Source: BRH-c25 sp035417425
Lineage (GTDB): Bacteria; Bacillota; Clostridia; Lutisporales; Lutisporaceae
Direction: 5' to 3'
Assembly (NCBI GenBank): GCA_035417425.1
Contig: DAOLPD010000035.1
Coordinates: forward strand, 1-20,648
DNA length: 20,648 nucleotides
Part shown: positions 6,721 to 15,199 of the stretch, in pieces
Position numbering within the stretch: position 1 is the first letter of the stretch
How the letters are laid out: the number at the start of each line of letters is the position of its first letter
Program-made: the position numbers and the translations under genes
Notes under the pieces: generated by a model
What the model was told of the DNA's origin: nothing
Seen by the model: only the letters and a program-made list of their open reading frames with translations
The model's database searches: none

Positions 6721-8464
6721 TTATTTCTTTCTCTATAATTCTGATCTGTTTTTCGCTTAATCCGTATAACCTATATATTTCCCTATCGATTTCATAAGTA
6801 ACAGCCTTCCTTGCATCCTCATTCTTACAGTTTTTAAGCTTTGATGCCAGTTCCCCTATAGGATTGGCCGCTGACGGCATGGGGATTTTCATTCTAAGAA
6901 CGGTATTCGGATAATAATCATAAAGCTCTTTGCTGACTTTTTTTGCATAACACTTGAAATAAAATTCCAAGAGCCTTGAATTAAGTACGGCTGCAATATA
7001 TTCCAAGGTTATCCTTCCCTCATATTCCTTTTTGAGCTTAAGGCTGTATACATCCGCACTGCAGTAATTGCCGGATTCATCAACGGCAAAACGGCTGCTT
7101 GGGGATTTGAAAGGATATACAATTTTGGGTGTGTCAAAAACCTCATTGGTCCTGCCCCACTGCAGCTGATACCACTTCCTTATCCCCTTCCTGCATTCCC
7201 TTCTGTTCAACAGCTTATTCCGATACCTTGAAATGTAACTTATGGCATTGGGAAAATCCTTTTCTTCCTTGATAAAATCCGAATAGATAAGAAACTTATC
7301 AGCAGGCTTGATACCATACTTCTGAATATTGCTGTTCTTAATCCACGGCTTTAACAGCACTTCTTCTATCTTATTCTCTTCTATCTCACTCCTGCTAAGT
7401 ATGAAAGCCTTGTCGCAGCCGGTGATAATACCCTGGTAACTATCCGCAATCTCCTCCAGACTCAAGCTTCCTCCCGCTTCCGCCATAGAAAACACTTCAT
7501 ATTTTTCAGGGCTAAGAAGCACCCAGCCCTCATCCTTTAATTCTGCCCTATTGACCGTAAAATGCTCAAAGTTGGACGGGACAAACAATTCAGGCTCATT
7601 GACCTTTATGCCCTGTCTCCGCTTCAGCACTGAAGTCTCCACATCATGTATCCCCTTCCTTAGGGTGATTATACATGCTGCAACCCCTGCATCGCGGAAA
7701 ACTTTATCACCATAGAAATCCACCACCTCTGTGACTGTACAATGGCCGGCAATGAATTTCCTCAGCCCGGCTGCCGAGGGCCCTTCCATGAAGTATCTGG
7801 AAGTAACGAAGCTCAAGCTTCCTCCATCCTTTAACAGGTCTATGCCCTTTTTTATAAAGCAGTAGGATATATCGGACTTATCCCTGTATATGCCTCCATA
7901 CAACTGCTGCAGGGCTTGCTTGTATTCTCCGGCTGCCTGCTTATGGCCAATGTATGGGGGGTTCCCTATTATGTAATCATAGCTGCTGTTCCATAACTGG
8001 TATTCTTGAGCCGTACTTCCGCTAATAAGGCTGTCGCAGCACACCAGATTCACCTTGGACTCCCTGCCTGCCAGCTTCATCAGCATCTCGGACGCTGCAT
8101 CCAGGGCTTCCCGGTCGATATCGGCACCCCACAGGTTGTTTTCCAGAATAAAGCTGCCGATTCCTTCCTTTTTCAGTACACCTTCCAGTTCTTTGTTCCT
8201 GTCCAGTATAACCTCATAATCGCCCTCGAACTTTCTCTTCAGCACCTCAAAGGCTTTTATTAGGAAAAGTCCTGTACCGCAGGCAGGATCCATAATTCTT
8301 ATATAAGGATTTGCCGCAAGGTCAACCTCCGACAGAAGCTTTTCGGTAATTCTCTCTACCACCTGAGGAGGAGTATAGAACACTCCCTTGTCCTTTCTGT
8401 CCCTACGGTTTTTTTTTGTCTGTATGCTGTTGCTCTTCTGGATTATTGATTCCTTTATGCTCAT
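6710..8464 (-). CDS. camA: CamA-like orphan DNA adenine-N6 methyltransferase
   Basis: A 584-residue gamma-class (TaqI/Eco57I-like) adenine methyltransferase. Motif X is GVFYTPPQVV (27-36), motif I, which binds S-adenosylmethionine, is DPACGTG (59-65), and the catalytic motif IV is NPPYIG (168-173). The C-terminal half is a TaqI-type target-recognition domain. Several strings match C. difficile CamA as I remember it: NPPYIGHK, QGIITGCDKAFILS (344-357), NRREC-KGIRKWY-LQWGR (420-438) and SADVYS (469-474). CamA methylates CAAAAA and affects sporulation. No restriction endonuclease is adjacent, so it is probably an orphan epigenetic enzyme. It starts four bases after the GH13 stop, with AGAGGA upstream, so it is the third gene of the glgP operon. 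Its target sequence here is inferred, not shown. Confidence 0.85.
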   Translation of the reverse strand: MSIKESIIQKSNSIQTKKNRRDRKDKGVFYTPPQVVERITEKLLSEVDLAANPYIRIMDPACGTGLFLIKAFEVLKRKFEGDYEVILDRNKELEGVLKKEGIGSFILENNLWGADIDREALDAASEMLMKLAGRESKVNLVCCDSLISGSTAQEYQLWNSSYDYIIGNPPYIGHKQAAGEYKQALQQLYGGIYRDKSDISYCFIKKGIDLLKDGGSLSFVTSRYFMEGPSAAGLRKFIAGHCTVTEVVDFYGDKVFRDAGVAACIITLRKGIHDVETSVLKRRQGIKVNEPELFVPSNFEHFTVNRAELKDEGWVLLSPEKYEVFSMAEAGGSLSLEEIADSYQGIITGCDKAFILSRSEIEENKIEEVLLKPWIKNSNIQKYGIKPADKFLIYSDFIKEEKDFPNAISYISRYRNKLLNRRECRKGIRKWYQLQWGRTNEVFDTPKIVYPFKSPSSRFAVDESGNYCSADVYSLKLKKEYEGRITLEYIAAVLNSRLLEFYFKCYAKKVSKELYDYYPNTVLRMKIPMPSAANPIGELASKLKNCKNEDARKAVTYEIDREIYRLYGLSEKQIRIIEKEIIKE

Positions 8465-8468
8465 GTAA

Positions 8469-10439
8469 TCAGTCCTCTTGTATTCTGAGTTTTGCTATAA
8501 ATACCTTCCCCTGAAGGGGTTCCAGGGTAACATCCAGCATTCCTTCTCTAAGCACTGCAGCCTTGCCGCCTTCAAGAAGGTCATAAATGACTCCCCTGTG
8601 CCATTGACTCAAATCCAAGGACAGAGGATACCGGAAGTCCCTGCTTCTGTTTACCAGTACGAGTGCGGTATTGTCCTCACTCTTCCCGCCGAATACATCC
8701 CTTCCATTTTCCGTCCTTCTGACATATCCGTATACATCCCCTTCAGAATATATTGGAATCCATCTTCCGGTACTGAATACATCATATTTGTTCCTGATAG
8801 AGGTTATGGCCTTATACCATTCCAGCAGTTCACGGTTTTCTCCGCCCCATGGATAGGTTCCCCTGTTTAAAGGATCACTGTACCCTTCCAGCCCTGCTTC
8901 ATCACCGTAATAAATGCTCGGAACACCCGGAAAAGTCATCTGAATAAGAGTAAGCAGCTTAAGCCTCTCTATTCCTAAAGCTTTCTGGCTTTCCGGCAGT
9001 CTGTAGCTTTCTTTTTGAGATTGTGACAATTGCTTTTCCGGAGGCGCTTCCCCCAGTATTGTGAGTATTCTTGGGACGTCATGAGAGCCGATAAGATTCA
9101 TATTGCAGTAGAAGTTATGCAAAGGGTAGTTCTCATAGATACTCATGAGCACTTCATTTACATATTTCGCATCCTGCTTCCCGGTAAAAAAATCTATCAT
9201 TATCCCTCTGAAGGGATAATTCATTACAGAGTCCAGTTCCTCTCCCAAAAGATATGCCCTTCTCTTTCCGTAGCTCACCTTGTTGGATGCGTCCTCCCAT
9301 ACTTCCCCCAGGAGCACCGAATCCTTATCTTTCTCTTTCATTGTTTTATTAATCAAACGGATAAACTCATCCGGAAGCTCATCTGCCACATCCAGGCGCC
9401 AGCCCTTTGCCCCCAAGTCCATCCAATGCTTGATGACACTGTCCTCACCTGTGATAATAAAGTCAACATACCCCGGATCCATTTCATTGACGTTGGGAAG
9501 GCTGTCCACACCCCACCAGCACTCATAGTCATCCCTGGAGCAATTGAAGCGGTACCATGAATAATATGGGGATTCGGTTGACTGATATGCCCCGATGCCG
9601 GGATAGCTGCCGTACCTGTTGAAATATATGCTGTCACTGCCGGTATGGCTGAAAACCCCATCCAGAATAACTGAAATCCCAAGCCTGCCTGCCTTTTCGC
9701 AAAGATCCCTGAAGGTCTCGCTGCTGCCGAACATAGGGTCGATATTCTTGTAATCGGCGGTGTCATACTTGTGATTGCTGGGTGCTTCAAAAACAGGGTT
9801 CAGGTAAATAACAGACACACCAAGCTCCTTCAGGTAATCCAGCTTTTCTATCACTCCCTGAAGATTCCCGCCAAAAAAATCCCACCTGACAATGCTTCCC
9901 TTCTCACAGTCCTTTATATAGAAGGGGGTATCATCCCAGTTTGCATAAATAAAGCTGTTTTTCTTAGGGTTCAGCACCTTGCAGTCTTCGCGGCCATTTC
10001 TGAACCTATCCACAAATATCTGATACATTATGGCCTTTTTGTACCAATGAGGAGTACTTGCTTCACTTTTATAAACTGTAATCTGATACCGGGGCGGAAT
10101 TGTGCCGTATATACCTCCAATGCCCCCCAGGTTTCTTTCGTTATTTCCGTAATAATACTTTTTATCCCCTATAGTCAGCTCAAAATAATACCACAAAAGC
10201 CCCGGATCCTCAGGTGCTTCAATATTTGCACAATAGTCCTCCCCCTGCCCTTCCGGCGCACTTAAGGCTATCCTCCGTTCAATGCAGCCTTCTGTGCTTA
10301 CTATGACTTCAGCTGAGCTCACCGGCTGTGAAGCCTTCACAGTAAGGCTGAGGCGAACCGTGCTTTTACATGGAACAGCTCCAAAGGGAAAGCGGTATTT
10401 CTCCTCGCGGGAGTTGTGCAGAATCATCATATCCGTCAT
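8469..10439 (-). CDS. GH13 alpha-glucan hydrolase (neopullulanase/amylopullulanase-like)
   Basis: A 656-residue glycoside hydrolase of family 13 without a signal peptide, hence cytoplasmic. Residues 1-~120 form an N-terminal beta-domain of the neopullulanase type. The barrel follows (~135-570) with FFGGNLQGVIEKLDYLKELG (188-207) and SNHKYDTADY (221-230). The catalytic residues are conserved: LDGVFSHTG (Asp260, His265), GWRLDVADE (nucleophile Asp350), LLGEVWED (acid/base Glu379) and IGSHDVPR (Asp454). It probably cleaves alpha-1,4 and perhaps alpha-1,6 bonds of glycogen or maltodextrins, helping the adjacent phosphorylase past branch points. The ATG overlaps the glgP stop, and AAGGGTG inside the end of glgP is its ribosome binding site. 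The exact specificity cannot be read from sequence. Confidence 0.88.
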   Translation of the reverse strand: MTDMMILHNSREEKYRFPFGAVPCKSTVRLSLTVKASQPVSSAEVIVSTEGCIERRIALSAPEGQGEDYCANIEAPEDPGLLWYYFELTIGDKKYYYGNNERNLGGIGGIYGTIPPRYQITVYKSEASTPHWYKKAIMYQIFVDRFRNGREDCKVLNPKKNSFIYANWDDTPFYIKDCEKGSIVRWDFFGGNLQGVIEKLDYLKELGVSVIYLNPVFEAPSNHKYDTADYKNIDPMFGSSETFRDLCEKAGRLGISVILDGVFSHTGSDSIYFNRYGSYPGIGAYQSTESPYYSWYRFNCSRDDYECWWGVDSLPNVNEMDPGYVDFIITGEDSVIKHWMDLGAKGWRLDVADELPDEFIRLINKTMKEKDKDSVLLGEVWEDASNKVSYGKRRAYLLGEELDSVMNYPFRGIMIDFFTGKQDAKYVNEVLMSIYENYPLHNFYCNMNLIGSHDVPRILTILGEAPPEKQLSQSQKESYRLPESQKALGIERLKLLTLIQMTFPGVPSIYYGDEAGLEGYSDPLNRGTYPWGGENRELLEWYKAITSIRNKYDVFSTGRWIPIYSEGDVYGYVRRTENGRDVFGGKSEDNTALVLVNRSRDFRYPLSLDLSQWHRGVIYDLLEGGKAAVLREGMLDVTLEPLQGKVFIAKLRIQED

Positions 10440-12862
10440 AGTATCACCCTTTTAACTTCCCATATGCCCGAGGCGTATTCGGATATTGTCCTGTCGCTGG
10501 AAAAGATCCCCGAGTGTGCAATATTTGCAATGCTCATCCTCATCCATTCGGATTTATTCCTGTAGAGCTCATCCACCCTTTTGTGGGCTTCTGCATAAGC
10601 ATTGAAGTCCTTCAGTACGAAGTATTCATCGTTATGCAGAAGAAGATGGTTATAGATATCCAGGAACTCAATGCTGCTCACCGGGAAAAAGCCGTTAATA
10701 AGCTGGTCTGTCACAGTCCTGATACGCTGATCGCTGTTGTAAATCTCAACTGCACTATACCCGCCGTTCCTGTAATAGTCCAAAACTTCCTTCTCGGTCA
10801 TTCCGAATATTATAATGTTTTCATCCCCTACTTCATCCCTTATCTCAATATTTGCCCCGTCCAAAGTAGCAACCGTTATTGCACCGTTCATCATAAGCTT
10901 CATATTTCCTGTACCGGAGGCTTCTTTCGTTGTGGTAGAAATCTGTTCGCTTACATCGGCAGCAGGTATTATCTTTTCCGCCAGAGATACCTTGTAGTCC
11001 TCCATAAATACAACCTTGAGCTTATTTTCTATACTTTGGTCATTGTTTATCTTGTCGGCAATGGTATTGATAAGCTTGATCTCCTGCTTTGCCAGCTTGT
11101 AGCCCGGTGCCGCTTTTGCACCGAATATGAAGGTCCTCGGCATAATATCAAGCCCGGGATTCTCCCTCAGGCAATTGTACAGGTACATTATATGAAGCGC
11201 ATTCAGCAGCTGGCGCTTATATGCATGCATCCTTTTTATCTGTATGTCAAATATTGAGTTCACATCTATATCTATGGAGTATTCATCCTTGATAATCCTT
11301 GCCAGTTCAAGCTTGTTGTTCTGCTTTATCTGTCTTACTCTCTCCTGCACCTCCGGATCATCCTGATACTTCAGGAATCTTATAAGGTCGGTGGGATGCT
11401 TTTTCCAGCCTGCTCCAATTTTTTCTGTGAGAAGCTGTGCAAGCTCCGGATTGCATTTTAAGAGCCACCTTCTGTGGGTGATTCCGTTGGTCTTGTTGTT
11501 GAACTTATAAGGATAAAAGTGATAAAAGTCCGTAAGCTCCTGTTTTTTCAATATTTCAGTATGAATCTTGGCAACACCGTTGACACTGTGGCTTCCCACT
11601 ATTGCAAGGTGGGCCATTTTCACATACCCATCCGCCAGTATGGCCATTCTTGATATCTTGTCCCACTGCCCGGTATATCTGTTCCAAAGATCCCTGCAGA
11701 ACCTCTCATTTATCTCCTCAATAATCATATAAATTCTCGGCAGCATGGGCTTGAACATGTCTATCGGCCATTTTTCCAGGGCTTCCGACAGAATGGTGTG
11801 ATTGGTATAGGAAATTGTATTGGTAGTAATCTTCCACGCCGTATCCCAATCGACACCCTCCTGATCAATAAGGATCCTCATAAGCTCAGGTATGGCAATG
11901 GCCGGATGAGTATCATTAATGTGAATTGCTACCTTCTCATCGAAATCATATATATTGTCATTGCTTCTTTTGTATGTCCTGACAATACTCTGGAGGCCTG
12001 CGGATACAAAGAAATACTGCTGTTTGAGCCTTAGTTTCCTGCCCTCGGCGAAGCTGTCATCCGGATACAAAACCTGCGAGATAGATTCTACGGAATACTT
12101 GTGCTCTACCGCCTTCATATAATCTCCCTTGCTGAAGGAGGACAAGTCGAAATCCTTCTCAGGATTCTCCGCACTCCAAAGCCTTAGAGTATTGACTGTC
12201 TCATTATTATATCCGATTATAGGAGTGTCATAAGGAACGGCAAGTACTGTCTCATAGTCCACATGCTTAAACTCCAGCCTGTTATTCTTATACTCGGGGA
12301 CAACCTTGCCTCCGAACCTGACTTCTACGGCCTTTCCCGCCTTCCTCATCTCCCAGACATTCCCTTCCTTGAGCCAATTCTCAGGAAGCTCCACCTGGTA
12401 GCCGTCAACAATCTTCTGCTGAAAAAGGCCGTACTTGTATCTTATTCCGCAGCCGTGCCCGGGTATCCCAAGAGAAGCCATGGAGTCCAGGAAACAAGCG
12501 GCAAGCCTTCCCAAGCCTCCGTTACCCAGGCCTGCGTCAGGCTCGGCAGACTTTATCTCCTTCAGGGTACAGCCCAGCTCTTGAAGCACTTCCTCACACA
12601 CCTTTTCCAGTCCCATATTCACCAGGTTGTTTCCCAGAAGCTTTCCCATAAGGAATTCAATAGAAAAGTAATATACCTGCTTCACATTCTTTCTGCGGTA
12701 TTCTTCGTTGGTTCTGACCCAGTCCATTGCTGCATAATCCCTTATAAGGCTTCCGAGAGCTGAATACCTTTCATTGTTGGATGCCTCATTAAAAGTCTTT
12801 GCATGCATGGTCATAAGTTTTTTCAAATAATCTTCCTTGAATTTATTCTTATCAACAGCCAT
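10436..12862 (-). CDS. glgP: Glycogen/maltodextrin phosphorylase
   Basis: An 808-residue GT35 phosphorylase that uses phosphate to release glucose-1-phosphate from alpha-1,4-glucan ends in the cytoplasm. The pyridoxal-phosphate site EASGTGNMKLMMNGAIT is intact, with Lys655 the Schiff-base lysine. Other family landmarks are SIEFLMGKLLGNNLVNMG, DAGLGNGGLGRLAACFLDSM, HINDTHPAIAIPELMRIL and IKRMHAYKRQLLN. The length is normal for the family. It is the first gene of the glgP-GH13-methyltransferase operon, with overlapping or four-base junctions. The start has GAGGTG six bases upstream and a promoter at 12914-12942. The gene diverges from the nitrilase gene. Confidence 0.96.
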   Translation of the reverse strand: MAVDKNKFKEDYLKKLMTMHAKTFNEASNNERYSALGSLIRDYAAMDWVRTNEEYRRKNVKQVYYFSIEFLMGKLLGNNLVNMGLEKVCEEVLQELGCTLKEIKSAEPDAGLGNGGLGRLAACFLDSMASLGIPGHGCGIRYKYGLFQQKIVDGYQVELPENWLKEGNVWEMRKAGKAVEVRFGGKVVPEYKNNRLEFKHVDYETVLAVPYDTPIIGYNNETVNTLRLWSAENPEKDFDLSSFSKGDYMKAVEHKYSVESISQVLYPDDSFAEGRKLRLKQQYFFVSAGLQSIVRTYKRSNDNIYDFDEKVAIHINDTHPAIAIPELMRILIDQEGVDWDTAWKITTNTISYTNHTILSEALEKWPIDMFKPMLPRIYMIIEEINERFCRDLWNRYTGQWDKISRMAILADGYVKMAHLAIVGSHSVNGVAKIHTEILKKQELTDFYHFYPYKFNNKTNGITHRRWLLKCNPELAQLLTEKIGAGWKKHPTDLIRFLKYQDDPEVQERVRQIKQNNKLELARIIKDEYSIDIDVNSIFDIQIKRMHAYKRQLLNALHIMYLYNCLRENPGLDIMPRTFIFGAKAAPGYKLAKQEIKLINTIADKINNDQSIENKLKVVFMEDYKVSLAEKIIPAADVSEQISTTTKEASGTGNMKLMMNGAITVATLDGANIEIRDEVGDENIIIFGMTEKEVLDYYRNGGYSAVEIYNSDQRIRTVTDQLINGFFPVSSIEFLDIYNHLLLHNDEYFVLKDFNAYAEAHKRVDELYRNKSEWMRMSIANIAHSGIFSSDRTISEYASGIWEVKRVIL

Positions 12863-12913
12863 ATTTGCACCTCATAAATTTACAAATTCAGATAAAAAAC
12901 AATTATTTCATTC

Positions 12914-12942
12914 ATTATACAATATCTTTATAACATTAACCA
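12914..12942 (-). promoter_or_regulatory. Candidate promoter of the glgP operon
   Basis: On the minus strand a perfect TATAAT (rc of 12914-12919) lies 17 bases from a weak -35, TGGTTA (rc of 12937-12942). The -10 lies about 50 bases upstream of the glgP ATG. Confidence 0.5.
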
Positions 12943-13017
12943 CGGGTAATAATTGCAGTTTAGTATACATAATATGAAAACGGCATAGCTTTGTTAACTG
13001 CATTACCAATCATTCTA

Positions 13018-13026
13018 TGGTATAAT
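13018..13026 (+). promoter_or_regulatory. Candidate extended -10 promoter of the nitrilase gene
   Basis: TGGTATAAT is an extended -10 (TGn plus perfect TATAAT at 13021-13026), 33 bases before the ATG at 13060. The -35 is poor, as is common for extended -10 promoters. Confidence 0.5.
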
Positions 13027-13059
13027 CCAAATATAATCATGTTTGTTAGGGGGAATAAA

Positions 13060-13980
13060 ATGAAAAACTTAAGGGATAAATGCAAAATTGCCGTAGTTCA
13101 AGCTGCTCCCGTCATGTTTGACAAGGATGCATGTACAGATAAAACAGTAGCCCTGATTCAAAAAGCTGCCGAAGAGCATGCAGAGCTGATTGTATTTCCT
13201 GAATTGTTCATTCCCGGATACCCCTACGGAATGACTTTCGGGTTTACTGTCGGGAACCGCAATGCCGACGGGCGCAAGGACTGGAAAATGTATTATGACA
13301 ATTCCATCATTGTGCCGGGAGAAGAAACCGAACGCATAGGCCGGGCGGCAAAAGAAGCCCATGCTTATGTCAGTATCGGCGTTTCTGAACGCGATACCGT
13401 TACAGCTACACTTTATAATACTAACCTGTTTTTCTCACCGGAAGGCGAATTGATTGCTGTTCACAGAAAGCTGAAACCTACCGGAGCGGAACGTGTGGTT
13501 TGGGGCGATGCGGACAAGGCGTATTTCCCGGTTGTAGATACCCCCTGGGGCGTAATGGGATCTTTGATTTGTTGGGAGAGTTATATGCCCCTGGCCCGTG
13601 TAGCATTATATCAAAAAGGAATCGCTTTGTACATCTCGCCGAATACCAATGATAATGAGGAATGGCAGGCTACCATTCGCCACATTGCAATTGAAGGCCA
13701 TTGCTACTTCATAAATTGTGATATGTATTTTACAAAAGCAATGTATCCAAAGCATTTGCACTGTCCGGATGAAATTGAAAAACTTCCTGAAATTGTTTGC
13801 CGCGGCGGCAGCTGCATTGTTGACCCGTACGGGCATTATGAAACAGAGCCGGTATGGGATAAGGAAGAGATCATATATGCAGAGCTGGATATGCAAAAGG
13901 TCCCCGCGAGCCGCATGGAGTTTGATGCCTGCGGACACTATTCAAGGCCGGACGTGCTTGAGCTGAAAGTCTGCGAATGA
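13060..13980 (+). CDS. Nitrilase (carbon-nitrogen hydrolase family)
   Basis: A 306-residue cytoplasmic enzyme of the nitrilase superfamily. The Glu-Lys-Cys triad is intact: VFPELFIPGYPYG (Glu48), HRKLKPTGAERVVWG (Lys137) and LICWESYMP (Cys171). The CWE and GAERVVWG contexts are those of true nitrilases, which hydrolyse nitriles to acids, rather than of amidases; the substrate is unknown. GGGGGA precedes the ATG at 13060; an upstream in-frame start would add about 23 implausible residues. It lies alone on the plus strand between two glycogen operons. Its 13 arginine codons are CGN in ten cases, unlike neighbours that favour AGA/AGG, which suggests acquisition by transfer. A terminator follows. 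Confidence 0.9.
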   Translation: MKNLRDKCKIAVVQAAPVMFDKDACTDKTVALIQKAAEEHAELIVFPELFIPGYPYGMTFGFTVGNRNADGRKDWKMYYDNSIIVPGEETERIGRAAKEAHAYVSIGVSERDTVTATLYNTNLFFSPEGELIAVHRKLKPTGAERVVWGDADKAYFPVVDTPWGVMGSLICWESYMPLARVALYQKGIALYISPNTNDNEEWQATIRHIAIEGHCYFINCDMYFTKAMYPKHLHCPDEIEKLPEIVCRGGSCIVDPYGHYETEPVWDKEEIIYAELDMQKVPASRMEFDACGHYSRPDVLELKVCE

Positions 13981-13989
13981 ACAATGCAC

Positions 13990-14035
13990 AGCACATCCCC
14001 GCCAAAACTTCGGCAGGGATGTGCTTAAAACTTTT
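13990..14035 (+). terminator. Terminator between nitrilase and glgD (possibly two-way)
   Basis: AGCACATCCC (13990-13999) pairs perfectly with GGGATGTGCT (14016-14025), with an inner GCC/GGC pairing. A moderate T-tract (TAAAACTTTT) follows on the plus strand. It lies between two convergent genes. Confidence 0.65.
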
Positions 14036-14046
14036 AAGAAGTGTTT

Positions 14047-15165
14047 TCAGATTACCGTTTTCTTCTCAATTACCTCAGGATTGTCCGTATTTCCTATAAT
14101 CTGTTTACCCTTTGTAACCCTTACGCTTTTATCCAGTATGGCATTTACAACTCTTGACTCCTCTTCTATCGAACAATTCTGCATGATAATACTGTCTTTT
14201 ACCACTGCTCCTTTTTTAATCTTCACGCTTCGGAACAGAATACTGTTCTCCACCAGGCCGTCTATAGTGCATCCATTTGCTACAAGTGAATTAATTATCC
14301 TCGCATTCTCCTTATATTTTGTAGGAGGCTCATCCTTGACTTTTGTATATATGAGGCCATTCTTAAAAAACAGTTCCCTGGAAATATCCATGTCCAAAAG
14401 CTGCATGCTCGTCTTGTAATAACTGTAAGTTGAATTTATACAGGCCAGATAGCCTTCAAATCCGTATCCGAAAATCTTCAGCTTATGCAGGTACTTATAC
14501 ACTGCTTCCCTGAAGTAATCGCAGTAGCCTGTTGAAACACAACTGTTCACTATATCAAGAAACAGTGATTTTTTCATTATGTACATATCCATGGATACAT
14601 TACATCCATTTTCTTTTCCGAAGTTTATATCAATACGCTCAATCCTTCCGTATTCATCCATTTCAAGTGTGCTGCAGTACTGAAAATCCACAGTGCAATT
14701 ATCTGCTTTCTTATAGATAATTGTTATATCTGCCCCGGTTTCATTATGATGCTTTATTGCTTCTTGATAATCCACGTTGCATATCATGTTGCTGGGGGTT
14801 ATTATCACATTGTTTTGCTTGCTGAAATTTATATAGTCCATATGGCATTTGAAGTTCTCGATATCGCCCCTGTAAATACCCAGGTTGTAATAATCATACA
14901 TGGGATTCATTATGAACAGTCCGTCATTTTTTCTGTCCAAATCCCATGCTTTCCCCGTCCCCAAGTGATCCAAAAGGGATCTGTACTTGTTTTGTGTAAA
15001 TATGCTGATATTCTGGACTCCGGCATTTACCAGGTTTGAAAGAGCAAAGTCTATCATCCTGTATCTTCCTGCTATCGGTACCGCTGCTAAAGGTCTATGG
15101 CCTGTCAATCCTTTTATATTATCCTCTCTCTCATTCAGGTTGATGATTCCCATATAATCCAGCAT
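14047..15165 (-). CDS. glgD: Glucose-1-phosphate adenylyltransferase subunit GlgD
   Basis: A 372-residue protein of the nucleotidyltransferase plus left-handed beta-helix family. It carries PLAAVPIAGRYRMIDFALSN near the N terminus, GKAWDLDRKNDGLFI in the middle and a hexapeptide-repeat C terminus (VENSILFRSVKIKKGAVVKD). It lacks the canonical GlgC N-terminal glycine-rich loop (GGQGSRL); residues 1-28 read MLDYMGIINLNEREDNIKGL instead. This is typical of GlgD, the poorly catalytic partner that forms hetero-tetramers with GlgC and tunes ADP-glucose synthesis. GGAGGGG precedes the ATG. It is last in glgB-glgC-glgD, 34 bases after glgC. Confidence 0.93.
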   Translation of the reverse strand: MLDYMGIINLNEREDNIKGLTGHRPLAAVPIAGRYRMIDFALSNLVNAGVQNISIFTQNKYRSLLDHLGTGKAWDLDRKNDGLFIMNPMYDYYNLGIYRGDIENFKCHMDYINFSKQNNVIITPSNMICNVDYQEAIKHHNETGADITIIYKKADNCTVDFQYCSTLEMDEYGRIERIDINFGKENGCNVSMDMYIMKKSLFLDIVNSCVSTGYCDYFREAVYKYLHKLKIFGYGFEGYLACINSTYSYYKTSMQLLDMDISRELFFKNGLIYTKVKDEPPTKYKENARIINSLVANGCTIDGLVENSILFRSVKIKKGAVVKDSIIMQNCSIEEESRVVNAILDKSVRVTKGKQIIGNTDNPEVIEKKTVI

Positions 15166-15199
15166 AGTTTCCCCTCCTTCAGTTTATTCTACCGTATCC

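Noticed and set aside
9030..9560. 176-codon open frame on the plus strand
   Set aside because: It lies wholly antisense to the GH13 gene with intact catalytic motifs; no ribosome binding site and no recognisable protein.
10514..11257. 247-codon open frame on the plus strand
   Set aside because: Antisense to glgP; a codon-bias shadow with an unnatural Cys/His/Tyr-rich composition.
12263..12763. 166-codon open frame on the plus strand
   Set aside because: Antisense to the N-terminal half of glgP; no supporting signals.
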